Below are positions 15,330-23,706 of a DNA stretch of 64,000 bases, in pieces. This stretch comes from Candidatus Poribacteria bacterium (GTDB lineage: Bacteria; Poribacteria; WGA-4E; WGA-3G). The stretch is taken from assembly GCA_022821965.1 (NCBI GenBank), contig JAJECN010000041.1:1-64000 (forward strand). Direction: 5' to 3'. The position numbers were made by a program, and so were the translations under genes. The notes beneath the pieces were generated by a model, which saw only the letters and a program-made list of their open reading frames with translations, searched no databases and was not told where the DNA came from. Each line of letters opens with the position of its first letter. Positions within the stretch are counted from its first letter, which is position 1.

Positions 15330-16223
15330 ATGGAAAAGACAGAAATATTTCAGAACTGCATTCAATCTGAGTTACCTCCGGGACTCAAATCAAGGTTCGA
15401 TAAAAAGCAGGTGATGGCTATTACCTTCTCGCCAGACGGTACACGTCTCGCTGCGGGTGGTGATGGACGTATCTGGATATACGACACAGTTAGTGGTGCG
15501 CAATTCGCGATGCTCTCAGGTTATACAGAACACATGCGGGCATTGGCATTTGCTCCAGATAACTCCCTGCTTGCCAGTGGGAGCGAAGATAATACACTCC
15601 GACTCTGGGACACCGCTACTGCTCGTGAGGTGCTAACACTCGCTGGGGATTCTAATCTGATGAACGCGTTGGCATCGTCTTCACCGGATGGTGTTCCACT
15701 CCCCGGATGGGATCAGCGTACAGAACGGTTGCTGGCATCTTCCACTGAAGCTCCGGGGCGAATTAGAAGTTTGGCGTTCTCACCGGATGGTACAATGCTC
15801 GCGAGTGGGAGTGCGGACGGCAAGATTCGCTTGTGGAAAGTTGAGACAGGCGCGCTACTTTCCACCTTCTCTGCACACGACGGACTTGTTTTGGCTTTGG
15901 CGTTTTCACCACAGAACGAAGTATTGGCGAGCGGCGGTTCGGACACGCTTGTTCGGATGTGGAATTTGGAAAATAAACATCTCCTCTCCATTCTAAGAGG
16001 GCATACTGATTCAGTCAATGCGTTGGCTTTCTCTGGCGACGGTGAACTGCTTGTAACCGGCGGGAGAGATAACTACATTCAGTTATGGGATGTGGAGGAC
16101 GGTACCCCTATATCCGTGTTTCCTGTACAGGAAGGTGCCATTCGGGAATTGGCTTTTTCAGCGGACGATGAGAAACTTACATACACGACGCAAGACGGTT
16201 CGCTCCTTGTCCGAGAACGGTGA
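15330..16223 (+). CDS. WD40-repeat protein (cytosolic)
   Basis: The 297-residue protein has no signal peptide and consists of about six WD40 blades: ITFSPDGTRLAAGG...IWIYD, LAFAPDNSLLASGSEDNTLRLWD, LAFSPDGTMLASGSADGKIRLWK, LAFSPQNEVLASGGSDTLVRMWN, LAFSGDGELLVTGGRDNYIQLWD and a weak last blade. A longer insert with the degenerate SSPDGVPLPGWDQRTERL lies between blades 2 and 3. A closed propeller usually needs seven blades, so one may be degenerate. It probably serves as a protein-interaction scaffold. The ATG at 15330, after the dehydrogenase stop, is preferred over an in-frame TTG inside that gene. Confidence 0.88.
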   Translation: MEKTEIFQNCIQSELPPGLKSRFDKKQVMAITFSPDGTRLAAGGDGRIWIYDTVSGAQFAMLSGYTEHMRALAFAPDNSLLASGSEDNTLRLWDTATAREVLTLAGDSNLMNALASSSPDGVPLPGWDQRTERLLASSTEAPGRIRSLAFSPDGTMLASGSADGKIRLWKVETGALLSTFSAHDGLVLALAFSPQNEVLASGGSDTLVRMWNLENKHLLSILRGHTDSVNALAFSGDGELLVTGGRDNYIQLWDVEDGTPISVFPVQEGAIRELAFSADDEKLTYTTQDGSLLVRER

Positions 16224-16433
16224 ATTCACAAGAAAAGAATTCAGATTGGAAGGAACCTAACACTCAAAATTTGTTTGAGGGGAGTTGATGACATATAATT
16301 GCTGAACCTATAGGAGGATTCGGCTTTTTTGTTTTAGCATCGCAAAAGCTGCTTTTCCTATCGTTCTAATTGTGAGGAGTCTCTATAAGGGTAAATAGCA
16401 AAGTGTACACGCTGTCCTCGAAAGGAGAAAGCG

Positions 16434-16622
16434 ATGAGACTGAGACGATCCTTCCGCGAACGTATTCGATGGGGCAAGAGCGACAGGCTGCCTGGGCAAA
16501 CCTTGAAAAGGAAGAAATGGATTTTCGTGTTAATCGTGTTGATCTGCGCGGCATTTGATGTGCTCCTACTCTACATTGGGGATAAAGCCATATTCATATT
16601 GCTAAGGGATGCCCCGTATTAA
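16434..16622 (+). CDS. Small single-pass membrane protein, unrecognised
   Basis: The 62-residue protein has a strongly basic N-terminus (RLRRSFRERIRWGK) followed by one long hydrophobic segment (WIFVLIVLICAAFDVLLLYIG). AGGAG lies seven bases before the ATG at 16434, which makes translation likely. The positive-inside rule predicts the N-terminus in the cytoplasm. No family was recognised. It stands in a 500-bp gap between the WD40 and isomerase genes. Confidence 0.65.
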   Translation: MRLRRSFRERIRWGKSDRLPGQTLKRKKWIFVLIVLICAAFDVLLLYIGDKAIFILLRDAPY

Positions 16623-16734
16623 CCTAAGGAATATGCTCAAGAATACACACATCTTGCTACTTTCAGAAAGGATTCCCACCAGAAATGGCAGGATGTCATA
16701 AGAACAAAAGTGACCAAGTAAAGGAGGAATCACA

Positions 16735-17556
16735 GTGATTGGTATCTCTTATCATGCAGGTGGGATGAAAGACATCCCCCTACAAGAAGTTATCACGATC
16801 CTCGCCGATGCAGGCTACGATGCAATCGAGATGATGTGCGGACCAGAAGCACATATCCCCTCCGGCGAAGTCACCGACAGTTTGCTCAAAGAAGTCAAAG
16901 CGATGGTTGCTGACAGCGGCTTAAAGGTCTCTGTTATCAATCCGTTTACTGGAGGCGGTCTATACCAACTCGCGGTGGAGGATCAGCAAGGTGCAGTTGA
17001 CCATTACGCGCTGCTGCAAGATGTGGCGGTTGCACTTGGAGCAGGTGGCGTTAACTTCCTCACTGGATATGGCGGTGAGAACGGCGACGCGTTCGCGTGG
17101 CGACTCCTCGTTGATGTACTGAAACCGATCTGTCGCCGTGCCGAAGAACTCGGTATCACAATGAATATCCACAATCACGAGGCAACGACGATTGATGCGT
17201 CTTCAAAAGTGACGCTTCTGATTGAACATGTCGGATCTGACGCGCTAAGGTCCCTCAACGACATCACTAATTTCTATCATATTGGTGAAGACATCGCCGA
17301 AGTTACCGAAAAACTGGGACCGCTCACCACGCACTGCCATGTAAAAGGTGTGACAGGCATGTACCCCTACAGCACTTTTCTGATTCCGGGTGAAGAGGGG
17401 GATGAGTTGGATTTTCGGACCTTTGCGGAGAGTTTAGGAAAAACGGGTTATGATAAGTATATCTCGGTAGAAACGTTTCCGCACATGCGGATGGAGAAGG
17501 CACAGATTGCGCACGATATGATGGCGGGGACGTTGAAGGAATTGGGTTTGAGATGA
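16735..17556 (+). CDS. Sugar phosphate isomerase/epimerase family TIM barrel
   Basis: The 273-residue TIM barrel is of the xylose-isomerase-like superfamily. Signatures are IGISYHAGGM at the N-terminus, LADAGYDAIEMMCGPEAH, the metal-site-like INIHNHEATTID (MNIHNHEATTID), HCHVKGVTG and YISVETFPHMRM with the late Glu. Such proteins bind a divalent metal and isomerise sugars, ketoacids or inositol derivatives in the cytosol. The GTG start is fixed by AAGGAGG seven bases upstream. The transposase relic lies 10 bp after its stop. Confidence 0.85.
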   Translation: MIGISYHAGGMKDIPLQEVITILADAGYDAIEMMCGPEAHIPSGEVTDSLLKEVKAMVADSGLKVSVINPFTGGGLYQLAVEDQQGAVDHYALLQDVAVALGAGGVNFLTGYGGENGDAFAWRLLVDVLKPICRRAEELGITMNIHNHEATTIDASSKVTLLIEHVGSDALRSLNDITNFYHIGEDIAEVTEKLGPLTTHCHVKGVTGMYPYSTFLIPGEEGDELDFRTFAESLGKTGYDKYISVETFPHMRMEKAQIAHDMMAGTLKELGLR

Positions 17557-17565
17557 AGCTGCATT

Positions 17566-17757
17566 CTACACCGACCTACATGAGACAAACGCAGATGTCA
17601 CATTTTCAACGACTTGCTGCTTTCACTTAGAGAGTTGTTCATCGCTGAGGTTATGTCAATGACACAGCTCTGCTTGCGAACTTTCACCGCGGAGAGCCTC
17701 CAGAACAACCTACGCTTTAAACTCGGAAGTGAAGTTTCTTCGTTTGCGTTTCGCCAT
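17566..17757 (-). pseudogene. Relic of an IS3-type OrfA transposase (three in-frame stops)
   Basis: Read through, the frame from the ATG at 17757 gives MAKRKRRNFTSEFKA, stop, VVLEALRGESSQAELCH, stop, HNLSDEQLSK, stop, KQQVVENV. This is the HTH_Tnp_1 N-terminus of OrfA. The stops fall where GAG or AAG, CGA and TGG would be expected (TAG, TGA, TGA). The frame is otherwise intact and the SD GAAAGGAG is kept. Only about 60 codons remain, and no OrfB or terminal inverted repeats were found, so the element is dead and truncated. Confidence 0.8.
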
Positions 17758-17839
17758 CGGATGCTCCTTTCAAGTAGATTGTATTGTATCACAATTTTGG
17801 TTTAGACATTGGTCTAAAAAACCGTAGGCAGTACACATA

Positions 17840-18724
17840 CTATTCAAATTGATCTAAGTAAAACATTATATCTTCCTTCACTTTTGGGTCTTTTATTAAA
17901 TCATTCAATTCTTCGTGTATTTCCAGTGCTTCTATGAATTTTTGTTTGGCTTTTTTGATTTCACCAGCGTACATGTAAAGGATTCCTTCATATATACAAA
18001 TACGATCATTACAGAAACTAACACAACCAGGAGTAAACTGAACTAGATATCTGGCGTAGGAGAGATCATCAAGTGCTTGTTCTATTTCATCAGTGTTTGG
18101 CTGTCCTATTTCACTGCCCCTGTTTCTATTCTGAAATATGCATAGTCTTGTAAATGTCCTATGGAAATACAAAAAGAATGGAGAAGGAAAATATATACTT
18201 GTTATAGTGTCCTCATCTATACTTAATGAGGACGGATTACCCATCTCATCTATATTTACAAAATTATAATTCGGCTTTGTCATATCAATTACAATTGGAA
18301 CTAAATTGAGGATATTGTTAATGTTTACTATTATTTTTTCCAAAGTTTCTAATGACTCATTTGCCGTTGAATTCAAAAGTTCCATATGTAAGCGCGTATA
18401 TTTTTCATAATATACTTCCAATGCCTTTTGATTTTCTATCAAACCTAAAGTATCGTTATAGATTGTTCTACTAGAGATATCTTTGTTTTTATTGAGCCAT
18501 AAAAGAATCGGTATTTTTAAGTGCTTAGGTATAATCAATATATTTTCGCTCTGCGGCTTTATATAACCATTATTGGGTAGAAAGAGAACACTGTCCTGAT
18601 TCTTGAATCTGCTATTATCAATAGGTTTAGGATATTCTAATTGCCCGTAAGACTCTAATTCTACATCATTAACTTGGCGGATAGGAGTTTCACCTCGGCA
18701 CCCCTTGTGTCGAGTCCTATCCAA
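17840..18724 (-). CDS. AT-rich orphan gene of unknown function
   Basis: The product is about 294 residues if started at the TTG at 18724. No in-frame ATG or GTG with an SD was found, and the open frame continues to an ATG at 18850 inside the divergent methyltransferase gene, so the 5' end is uncertain or lost. Codon use is markedly richer in A/T than in the neighbours. The middle contains helical segments (LEVYYEKYTRLHMELL, LETLEKIIVNINNILNLV). The C-terminus resembles one TPR-like hairpin (ICIYEGILYMYAGEIKKAKQKFIEALEIHEEL). No catalytic motif was recognised. It sits between a dead transposase and a methyltransferase-HNH gene, which suggests horizontal acquisition, perhaps with a defence role (inference). 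Confidence 0.5.
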   Translation of the reverse strand: MDRTRHKGCRGETPIRQVNDVELESYGQLEYPKPIDNSRFKNQDSVLFLPNNGYIKPQSENILIIPKHLKIPILLWLNKNKDISSRTIYNDTLGLIENQKALEVYYEKYTRLHMELLNSTANESLETLEKIIVNINNILNLVPIVIDMTKPNYNFVNIDEMGNPSSLSIDEDTITSIYFPSPFFLYFHRTFTRLCIFQNRNRGSEIGQPNTDEIEQALDDLSYARYLVQFTPGCVSFCNDRICIYEGILYMYAGEIKKAKQKFIEALEIHEELNDLIKDPKVKEDIMFYLDQFE

Positions 18725-18828
18725 TCTCGTGAAACAGGTTGTATGCCGAGTTGCTAAGGAACCTTTTTGAAATAGGAACTTTTTAATCAGACAGATGGGG
18801 CGATGCCTTCTGCTAAAGGAAAAAAAGT

Positions 18829-20151
18829 ATGAATGTTTCCAACAGAACATTGTTTATCTCAGATAACTTACCGATTTTACGGGGTATAGATTCTGAAACG
18901 ATAGACCTGATTTATCTCGATCCGCCCTTTAATACGAAAAGGCAGTACAAAGCCCCTATTGGCTCCCCCGCAGAGGGTGCTTCTTTCAAGGATATTTGGA
19001 CGGATTCAGACATCAAACACCAATGGCATGGTGAAATCGCTGAGACCCACGCGGAGCTTTATCAGGTGATCCAAGCCTCTGAAGCCATCTACGATAAGTC
19101 CATGCGTATCTATTTGACGGCTATGGCTGTGAGACTCTTTGAAATGCAGCGGATACTCAAGCCTACAGGTTCTATCTATTTGCATTGTGATCCGACTGCA
19201 AGTCACTACTTGAAATTGGTAATGGATTCACTGTTTGGGAAGAACGGTTTTCGCAACGAAATCGCGTGGAATAAATACATTGGTAGAAAGAATAATGCCC
19301 GCAAGAAATTTGGCACACAACAAGATATTCTCTTATATTACGCTAAAAAATCCGCTTTATTCAACCCTCAATATGAGCCGTTGTCCGAGTCAGCTGTAAA
19401 AGAATACCGGCACAAAGACGAAAATGGTAGACGTTATAGATACGCAAGGCGCGGTAAAGGCTACGAATCTATAGGTGGAAAACGGAAAATTTATCTTGAC
19501 GAAAATCTTGGTATTGCTATTGGAACATTATGGGTTTCTAAAGACCTACAATTAGGGCAATCCTCCGGCGAACGCACAGGTTACCCGACCCAAAAGCCGT
19601 TAGCACTCCTTGAACGAATTATCAAAGCATCCAGTAACGAGGGCGATATAGTATTAGACCCCTTCTGTGGGTGTGCCACAGCTTGTGTCGCAGCGGAACG
19701 CCTCAATCGGCAATGGGTCGGTATTGACATATCACCCTCCGCAGAAACGATTACCAAGATTCGACTCGAGGAGGCAAGCGAACAAGGTCAGCTCTTCTCA
19801 CCTATTCAGATGTCAGATGTTACCGTCACGAAGCAGGCACCCATTCGCACTGATGCGTCTGATACCGCAAAACAAAGAACTTTATCCTCTTACCGAACGC
19901 ACAAAAATGAACTCTATGGTAGACAGGAAGGGCATTGCAACGGATGTGGTCTCCATTTTCGTATTAGAAATCTGACAATTGATCATATCAAGCCACAAAT
20001 AAAAGAGGGAACCGACCACATAGGAAACCTGCAATTACTTTGTGGTTCTTGTAATTCCATTAAAGGCGATCGTCCACAAGAATATCTCTATCAACGCCTC
20101 GAAGAACAAGAAAGAGCACTTAAGGAGAAACTTCGGGGGTATGAGACATAA
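18829..20151 (+). CDS. DNA methyltransferase (beta-class, type III-like) fused to HNH endonuclease domain
   Basis: The protein has 440 residues. Residues 1-310 form an N4-cytosine/N6-adenine methyltransferase of the class with motif IV first: LIYLDPPFNTKRQY (catalytic DPPF), LKPTGSIYLHCD, and late motif I/X DIVLDPFCGCATACVAAERLNRQWVGIDIS with TGYPTQKPLALLERII. Residues about 355-440 form an HNH nuclease: CNGCG, LTIDHIKPQ, GTDHIGNLQLLCGSCNSIKGD (zinc Cys pairs plus the DH pair). Modification and cleavage on one chain would be a compact restriction-modification enzyme (inference). The usual SAM-binding PxGxG is DPFCGCAT. AAAGGA lies eight bases before the ATG. Confidence 0.9.
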   Translation: MNVSNRTLFISDNLPILRGIDSETIDLIYLDPPFNTKRQYKAPIGSPAEGASFKDIWTDSDIKHQWHGEIAETHAELYQVIQASEAIYDKSMRIYLTAMAVRLFEMQRILKPTGSIYLHCDPTASHYLKLVMDSLFGKNGFRNEIAWNKYIGRKNNARKKFGTQQDILLYYAKKSALFNPQYEPLSESAVKEYRHKDENGRRYRYARRGKGYESIGGKRKIYLDENLGIAIGTLWVSKDLQLGQSSGERTGYPTQKPLALLERIIKASSNEGDIVLDPFCGCATACVAAERLNRQWVGIDISPSAETITKIRLEEASEQGQLFSPIQMSDVTVTKQAPIRTDASDTAKQRTLSSYRTHKNELYGRQEGHCNGCGLHFRIRNLTIDHIKPQIKEGTDHIGNLQLLCGSCNSIKGDRPQEYLYQRLEEQERALKEKLRGYET

Positions 20152-20297
20152 TAGGTTACCCAACCATCATTTGAAAAACGCCTCCCAATAATCAGTTCAC
20201 GGATAGGTTAAAATGAGTTTCACGGCATACGTGCCTCTGATACATTATAATAATTCGTCTTTCATAATCTTACGGAATTGGAACATAAAATATTCTG

Positions 20298-21089
20298 TTA
20301 AAAATTTTCTAACGCCTTGATGCCGGGCCAGTCTCGCCACATGTCTTCATTCGGTGGCTCTTCCTGCGTTTGTTCCAATTCTGTCTTGCGGAAGTCGTAC
20401 AGGACTGCCTGCCGAATTTGCTGTGAATAGTTATGTCCGGCAGCGTGCCCGATGCGATGATGCCAGAAAACGACATCCCCTGCGTTGCCGTAGCACTCAA
20501 CGCCTGGACCTCTGCTGATGCGCTCGCGGTCAACATCATACTCCGGTGTTGGCTCGTTTTTGTATTGGGAATAGTAATCGTAATAGAAGACTTGGTGGCT
20601 TCCGGGCCAGACTGTAAACCCACCGCCTTCTGGAGGTACATCGTCAATATAACCGACAGCACCGAGATGAAACGGATGCGCGTCTACATGACACCCAATT
20701 GACTTTTTGGGAACATCACCGTAAGGAAGCGTGCAATAGATACCGCGTACACGGTCGGGTTGCACCAAATTCCCTTCGCCCAAAAGTTGTTCTGCCATCC
20801 CCCAGACGTTTGGGTCCGTCGCGAGCAGTTGGACCATCCACTCTTCACCACCCGGCTCACGGAAGTTCCAACGGAAACCCCGTCGGTTATTGTCTTTGTC
20901 AACGTTCTCTTCTTCAGGGGTGAAGGGACCGATCCAAGTGTCAGGGTCATCACGTCTACGTCCTTCGGGCGCGCCGTCCCAAAGCCTTGTCCGTGCCCGT
21001 TCCATCAATTCTGGGTTAAGGACGTTCCGTTTCACTAAGTACCCCTCTGTTTTGAAAAATTCGATGTCCTTCTGTGTAAGTTCAACCAT
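20298..21089 (-). CDS. Phytanoyl-CoA dioxygenase (PhyH) family protein
   Basis: The 263-residue Fe(II)/2-oxoglutarate dioxygenase has IEFFKTEGYLVKRNVL at the N-terminus, the iron motif HVD (GCHVDAHPFHLG), PEGGGFTVWPGSHQ, the distal His region FWHHRIGHAAGHN and the 2OG Arg in QIRQAVLYDFRK. All ligands are present, in contrast to the paralogue at 12724. Substrates in Poribacteria are unknown; the family hydroxylates small molecules or lipids. The ATG at 21089 has ATAGGA just upstream. A gap of about 145 bp without features separates it from the methyltransferase gene. Confidence 0.92.
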   Translation of the reverse strand: MVELTQKDIEFFKTEGYLVKRNVLNPELMERARTRLWDGAPEGRRRDDPDTWIGPFTPEEENVDKDNNRRGFRWNFREPGGEEWMVQLLATDPNVWGMAEQLLGEGNLVQPDRVRGIYCTLPYGDVPKKSIGCHVDAHPFHLGAVGYIDDVPPEGGGFTVWPGSHQVFYYDYYSQYKNEPTPEYDVDRERISRGPGVECYGNAGDVVFWHHRIGHAAGHNYSQQIRQAVLYDFRKTELEQTQEEPPNEDMWRDWPGIKALENF

Positions 21090-21337
21090 TGTCCTATATC
21101 CTTCTTCGTTGAAGTCGCACGAGGTGTGCTGATGGGAATGTTTAAGATATACAAGTATATCAAAAAGGGTTGAAAACCAACTCTCTAACTGCTGTTAAAG
21201 AATTTTAAAGTGATTTAACGATTTTTTCAAGGAAAAGTAACAAATTTTTCGCATTTGACCTTACTTTTAAAATTGGAGGAGGTGAAATTGGGAACTTTAC
21301 CAGTAAAGATGGGAAAATTCGCTGGAAACGATGACAT

Positions 21338-21366
21338 TTGACAACACGGCGCATTTCTACTATAAT
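21338..21366 (+). promoter_or_regulatory. Consensus sigma70 promoter, predicted leaderless transcript
   Basis: A perfect TTGACA (21338-21343), a 17-bp spacer and a perfect TATAAT (21361-21366). The ATG of the DUF5916 gene is at 21374, so +1 falls on the base before it or on the A itself, and there is no room for an SD. Confidence 0.75.
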
Positions 21367-21373
21367 TAAACGC

Positions 21374-23632
21374 ATGCCAAGACTCATAATTGTCCTACTG
21401 CTAACGATCTCATATCCAACACTTCTCCTCGCACATCCAGAAGGGACAGGTGATCACGTCGTTGCAGCCTACCGAATTGTAGGTGAGCCACCGCAAATTG
21501 ATGGAATATTAGACGATCAGGCGTGGCAGCAAGCAGAACCGCGCAGCGGTTTTATTCAACTCGAACCGGCACGCGGTAATCCCGCAACCGATGATACGGA
21601 GTTCCGTATCGCTTACGATGTGCATAACCTCTACGTCTCATTCCGATGTTACGATGCTGAACCCAACAAGATCATCAATCGAATGACGCGACGCGGCGAC
21701 ATCTACGCCTCGGATGTCATCTCTTTCTTTATTGACCCGCATCACGATCATCGTACCGGCTATAAATTCGCTACCAATCCAGCGGGTGTCCAAAGCGATA
21801 ATTACCGGTATGAAGACACACAACGCGACAGCAACTGGAAAGGGATATGGTGGGTTGAGAGCAATATTGATGAATCGGGTTGGACTGCCGAGTTCAAAAT
21901 CCCTTTCTCAAATTTCCGATTCACTGACAAACCGACACAGATCTGGGGTTTTGATGTGGAACGGGTAAACCGCCGGAAAAGCGAAGTCACGGTGTGGAAA
22001 CAGTTGACACAGGCGGGTGTCGTCACGCGGATGTCCGATTTAGGACACATCGTAGACATCCAAGGTATTGAGACCGGAAAGAACTTTGAAATCTCGCCCT
22101 ATCTTTTAGGCGGTGGTATGGATGCTGCTGATGCCAATTTAACGCGACAACTCGGAACAGGTTTAGATGTGCAATACAGCCTTACGAGTGCTTTGAAGGC
22201 GAATGTTACTGTCAACCCCGATTTTGCACAGGTCGAAGCAGATCAATTGGAGATCAATCTGACGCGCTTTCCGACGCGCTTTCCAGAAAAACGCCCATTT
22301 TTTGTTGAGGGAAACAGTTTTTTTGAAACGCCGTATGATCTGATGTTCAGTCGTCGGATCGGGAGTCGTGGCAATATTCTCTGGGGCAGTAAACTCACCG
22401 GTAAAGTTGGGAACTATTCCATCGGTGTCTTGGGAAATCAAACCGGCGAATTTAGGTTTTCTGGGGATGCTTCGGAGGGGCACAACCTAACAGGTTATGC
22501 TACAAAGGAGGAAGCATGGTTCTCAGCAATCCGTGTTAAACGCGACATCCTCAAACGTTCAAACGTTGGAATTCTCTTCGTGAATAAGGAACAACCCGGC
22601 GGCGATGGTTGGGAACACAGTCGAGTGGGCGGTATTGATATGAACCTCGCCTTGGGCAAAACCTATCATCTCACGGGACAATATGCGGGTAGTTTTCATC
22701 CGGGGGAGGACAGTGATAACTTCGCTTATACTGTTGACTTCGCACAACGCAACTATCTCTGGAGCAGCGGTATCGGATTTGAACGGGTCGCGCCACATTT
22801 TGAGATCAACCAGACAGGCTTTCTACGGAAAGAACGGAATCGCGGCTGGCAGCGCGTCTATATGCGAAGCTCTTATTCCCCACACTGGGGCAATCATCAA
22901 TTTTTCTCTGGCGTAACCGCCCGCCTTTCGCAAAGCCTTTATACACCGGAATACTTTTCCGAGTGGCAAGAACGCAACTCAGAGTTGTCTCTTTCGGCTG
23001 AATTCGACGAGGATCTTTTCAGATGGAGCGCAGGTGCGGACATCGGGATGGACTTCAGGGAAATCCTCTTAGATGATATTAATGTCTACTATACTCGAAG
23101 TCGAGAAGTTGAACTCACTGAGGTATTTACAGCAAATAGATATGGGTTTGAGATGGACACCAACTCCACATATCCAATTGCTTTCGGGATCGCTATAGAT
23201 TTCGCAGACTATTTTAATTTTGGACGGCAGCAAGCAGGCAAACAGCGGGGTCTCTCCTTTGAATCCACCTTACGACCACAGAGCAATTTTTCTATAGAAT
23301 TAGACAGCAGCTACGCGCAGAGTCTTGATTTGGAGGGTGCTATTGACGGTAGATTTTTCGTTAGTTCGCTGCGGGCGACATATCTATTCACACGTGAATC
23401 GTTTCTCCGAATGTTTGCACAAGCAAGTAGAGCACGCCCACTATCTACCGAGGTTCATGAGAGCTACCTACTCAGTCTCCTCTTCGGATGGGAATATAGC
23501 CCGAAAAGCCATTTTTTTATTGCATATAACGAGACTTGGGGTGATGCTCTCATTGGTACGACCACTCGTCGTGAGTTACAGTTGGAAAACCGTGTTATTG
23601 TCGTTAAAGTAACGTATCTCTATAACCTATAG
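21374..23632 (+). CDS. Outer-membrane beta-barrel protein with CBM9-like domain (DUF5916)
   Basis: The product has about 752 residues. A signal peptide (PRLIIVLLLTISYPTLLLAHP) is followed by a CBM9/DOMON-like beta sandwich at about 30-235: PPQIDGILDDQAWQQAEP, AYDVHNLYVSFRCYD, VISFFIDPHHDHRTGYKF and WTAEFKIPFSNFRF. A DUF5916 part of about 500 residues follows, with NPDFAQVEADQLEINLTRFPTRFPEKRPFFVEG (read as two adjoining segments) and alternating amphipathic strands ending in a terminal aromatic-rich strand (VTYLYNL). This fits an outer-membrane barrel displaying a carbohydrate-binding domain. The start at 21374 follows from the promoter: the earlier TTG at 21338 is its -35 box. Confidence 0.88.
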   Translation: MPRLIIVLLLTISYPTLLLAHPEGTGDHVVAAYRIVGEPPQIDGILDDQAWQQAEPRSGFIQLEPARGNPATDDTEFRIAYDVHNLYVSFRCYDAEPNKIINRMTRRGDIYASDVISFFIDPHHDHRTGYKFATNPAGVQSDNYRYEDTQRDSNWKGIWWVESNIDESGWTAEFKIPFSNFRFTDKPTQIWGFDVERVNRRKSEVTVWKQLTQAGVVTRMSDLGHIVDIQGIETGKNFEISPYLLGGGMDAADANLTRQLGTGLDVQYSLTSALKANVTVNPDFAQVEADQLEINLTRFPTRFPEKRPFFVEGNSFFETPYDLMFSRRIGSRGNILWGSKLTGKVGNYSIGVLGNQTGEFRFSGDASEGHNLTGYATKEEAWFSAIRVKRDILKRSNVGILFVNKEQPGGDGWEHSRVGGIDMNLALGKTYHLTGQYAGSFHPGEDSDNFAYTVDFAQRNYLWSSGIGFERVAPHFEINQTGFLRKERNRGWQRVYMRSSYSPHWGNHQFFSGVTARLSQSLYTPEYFSEWQERNSELSLSAEFDEDLFRWSAGADIGMDFREILLDDINVYYTRSREVELTEVFTANRYGFEMDTNSTYPIAFGIAIDFADYFNFGRQQAGKQRGLSFESTLRPQSNFSIELDSSYAQSLDLEGAIDGRFFVSSLRATYLFTRESFLRMFAQASRARPLSTEVHESYLLSLLFGWEYSPKSHFFIAYNETWGDALIGTTTRRELQLENRVIVVKVTYLYNL

Positions 23633-23671
23633 TGGAAATGCACGAGTCGGGATTCGGACAGCCTTTAAAAA

Positions 23672-23700
23672 TTGTAAAAAGAATCAAGGTGTGATATAAT
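23672..23700 (+). promoter_or_regulatory. Sigma70 promoter, predicted leaderless transcript
   Basis: TTGTAA, a 17-bp spacer and TATAAT at 23695-23700, followed by AGAGCC and then the ATG at 23707. The predicted +1 is the A of the ATG. Confidence 0.65.
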
Positions 23701-23706
23701 AGAGCC

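Noticed and set aside
17566-17757. UGA/UAG recoding to explain the interrupted transposase frame
   Set aside because: Both TGA and TAG interrupt it, the element is truncated, and TGA and TAG end many intact genes in the window, so nonsense mutation is the simple explanation.
21338-21373. In-frame TTG as an N-terminal extension of the DUF5916 gene
   Set aside because: The TTG is the first half of a perfect TTGACA -35 box with a 17-bp spacer and TATAAT. The ATG at 21374 starts a clean signal peptide.
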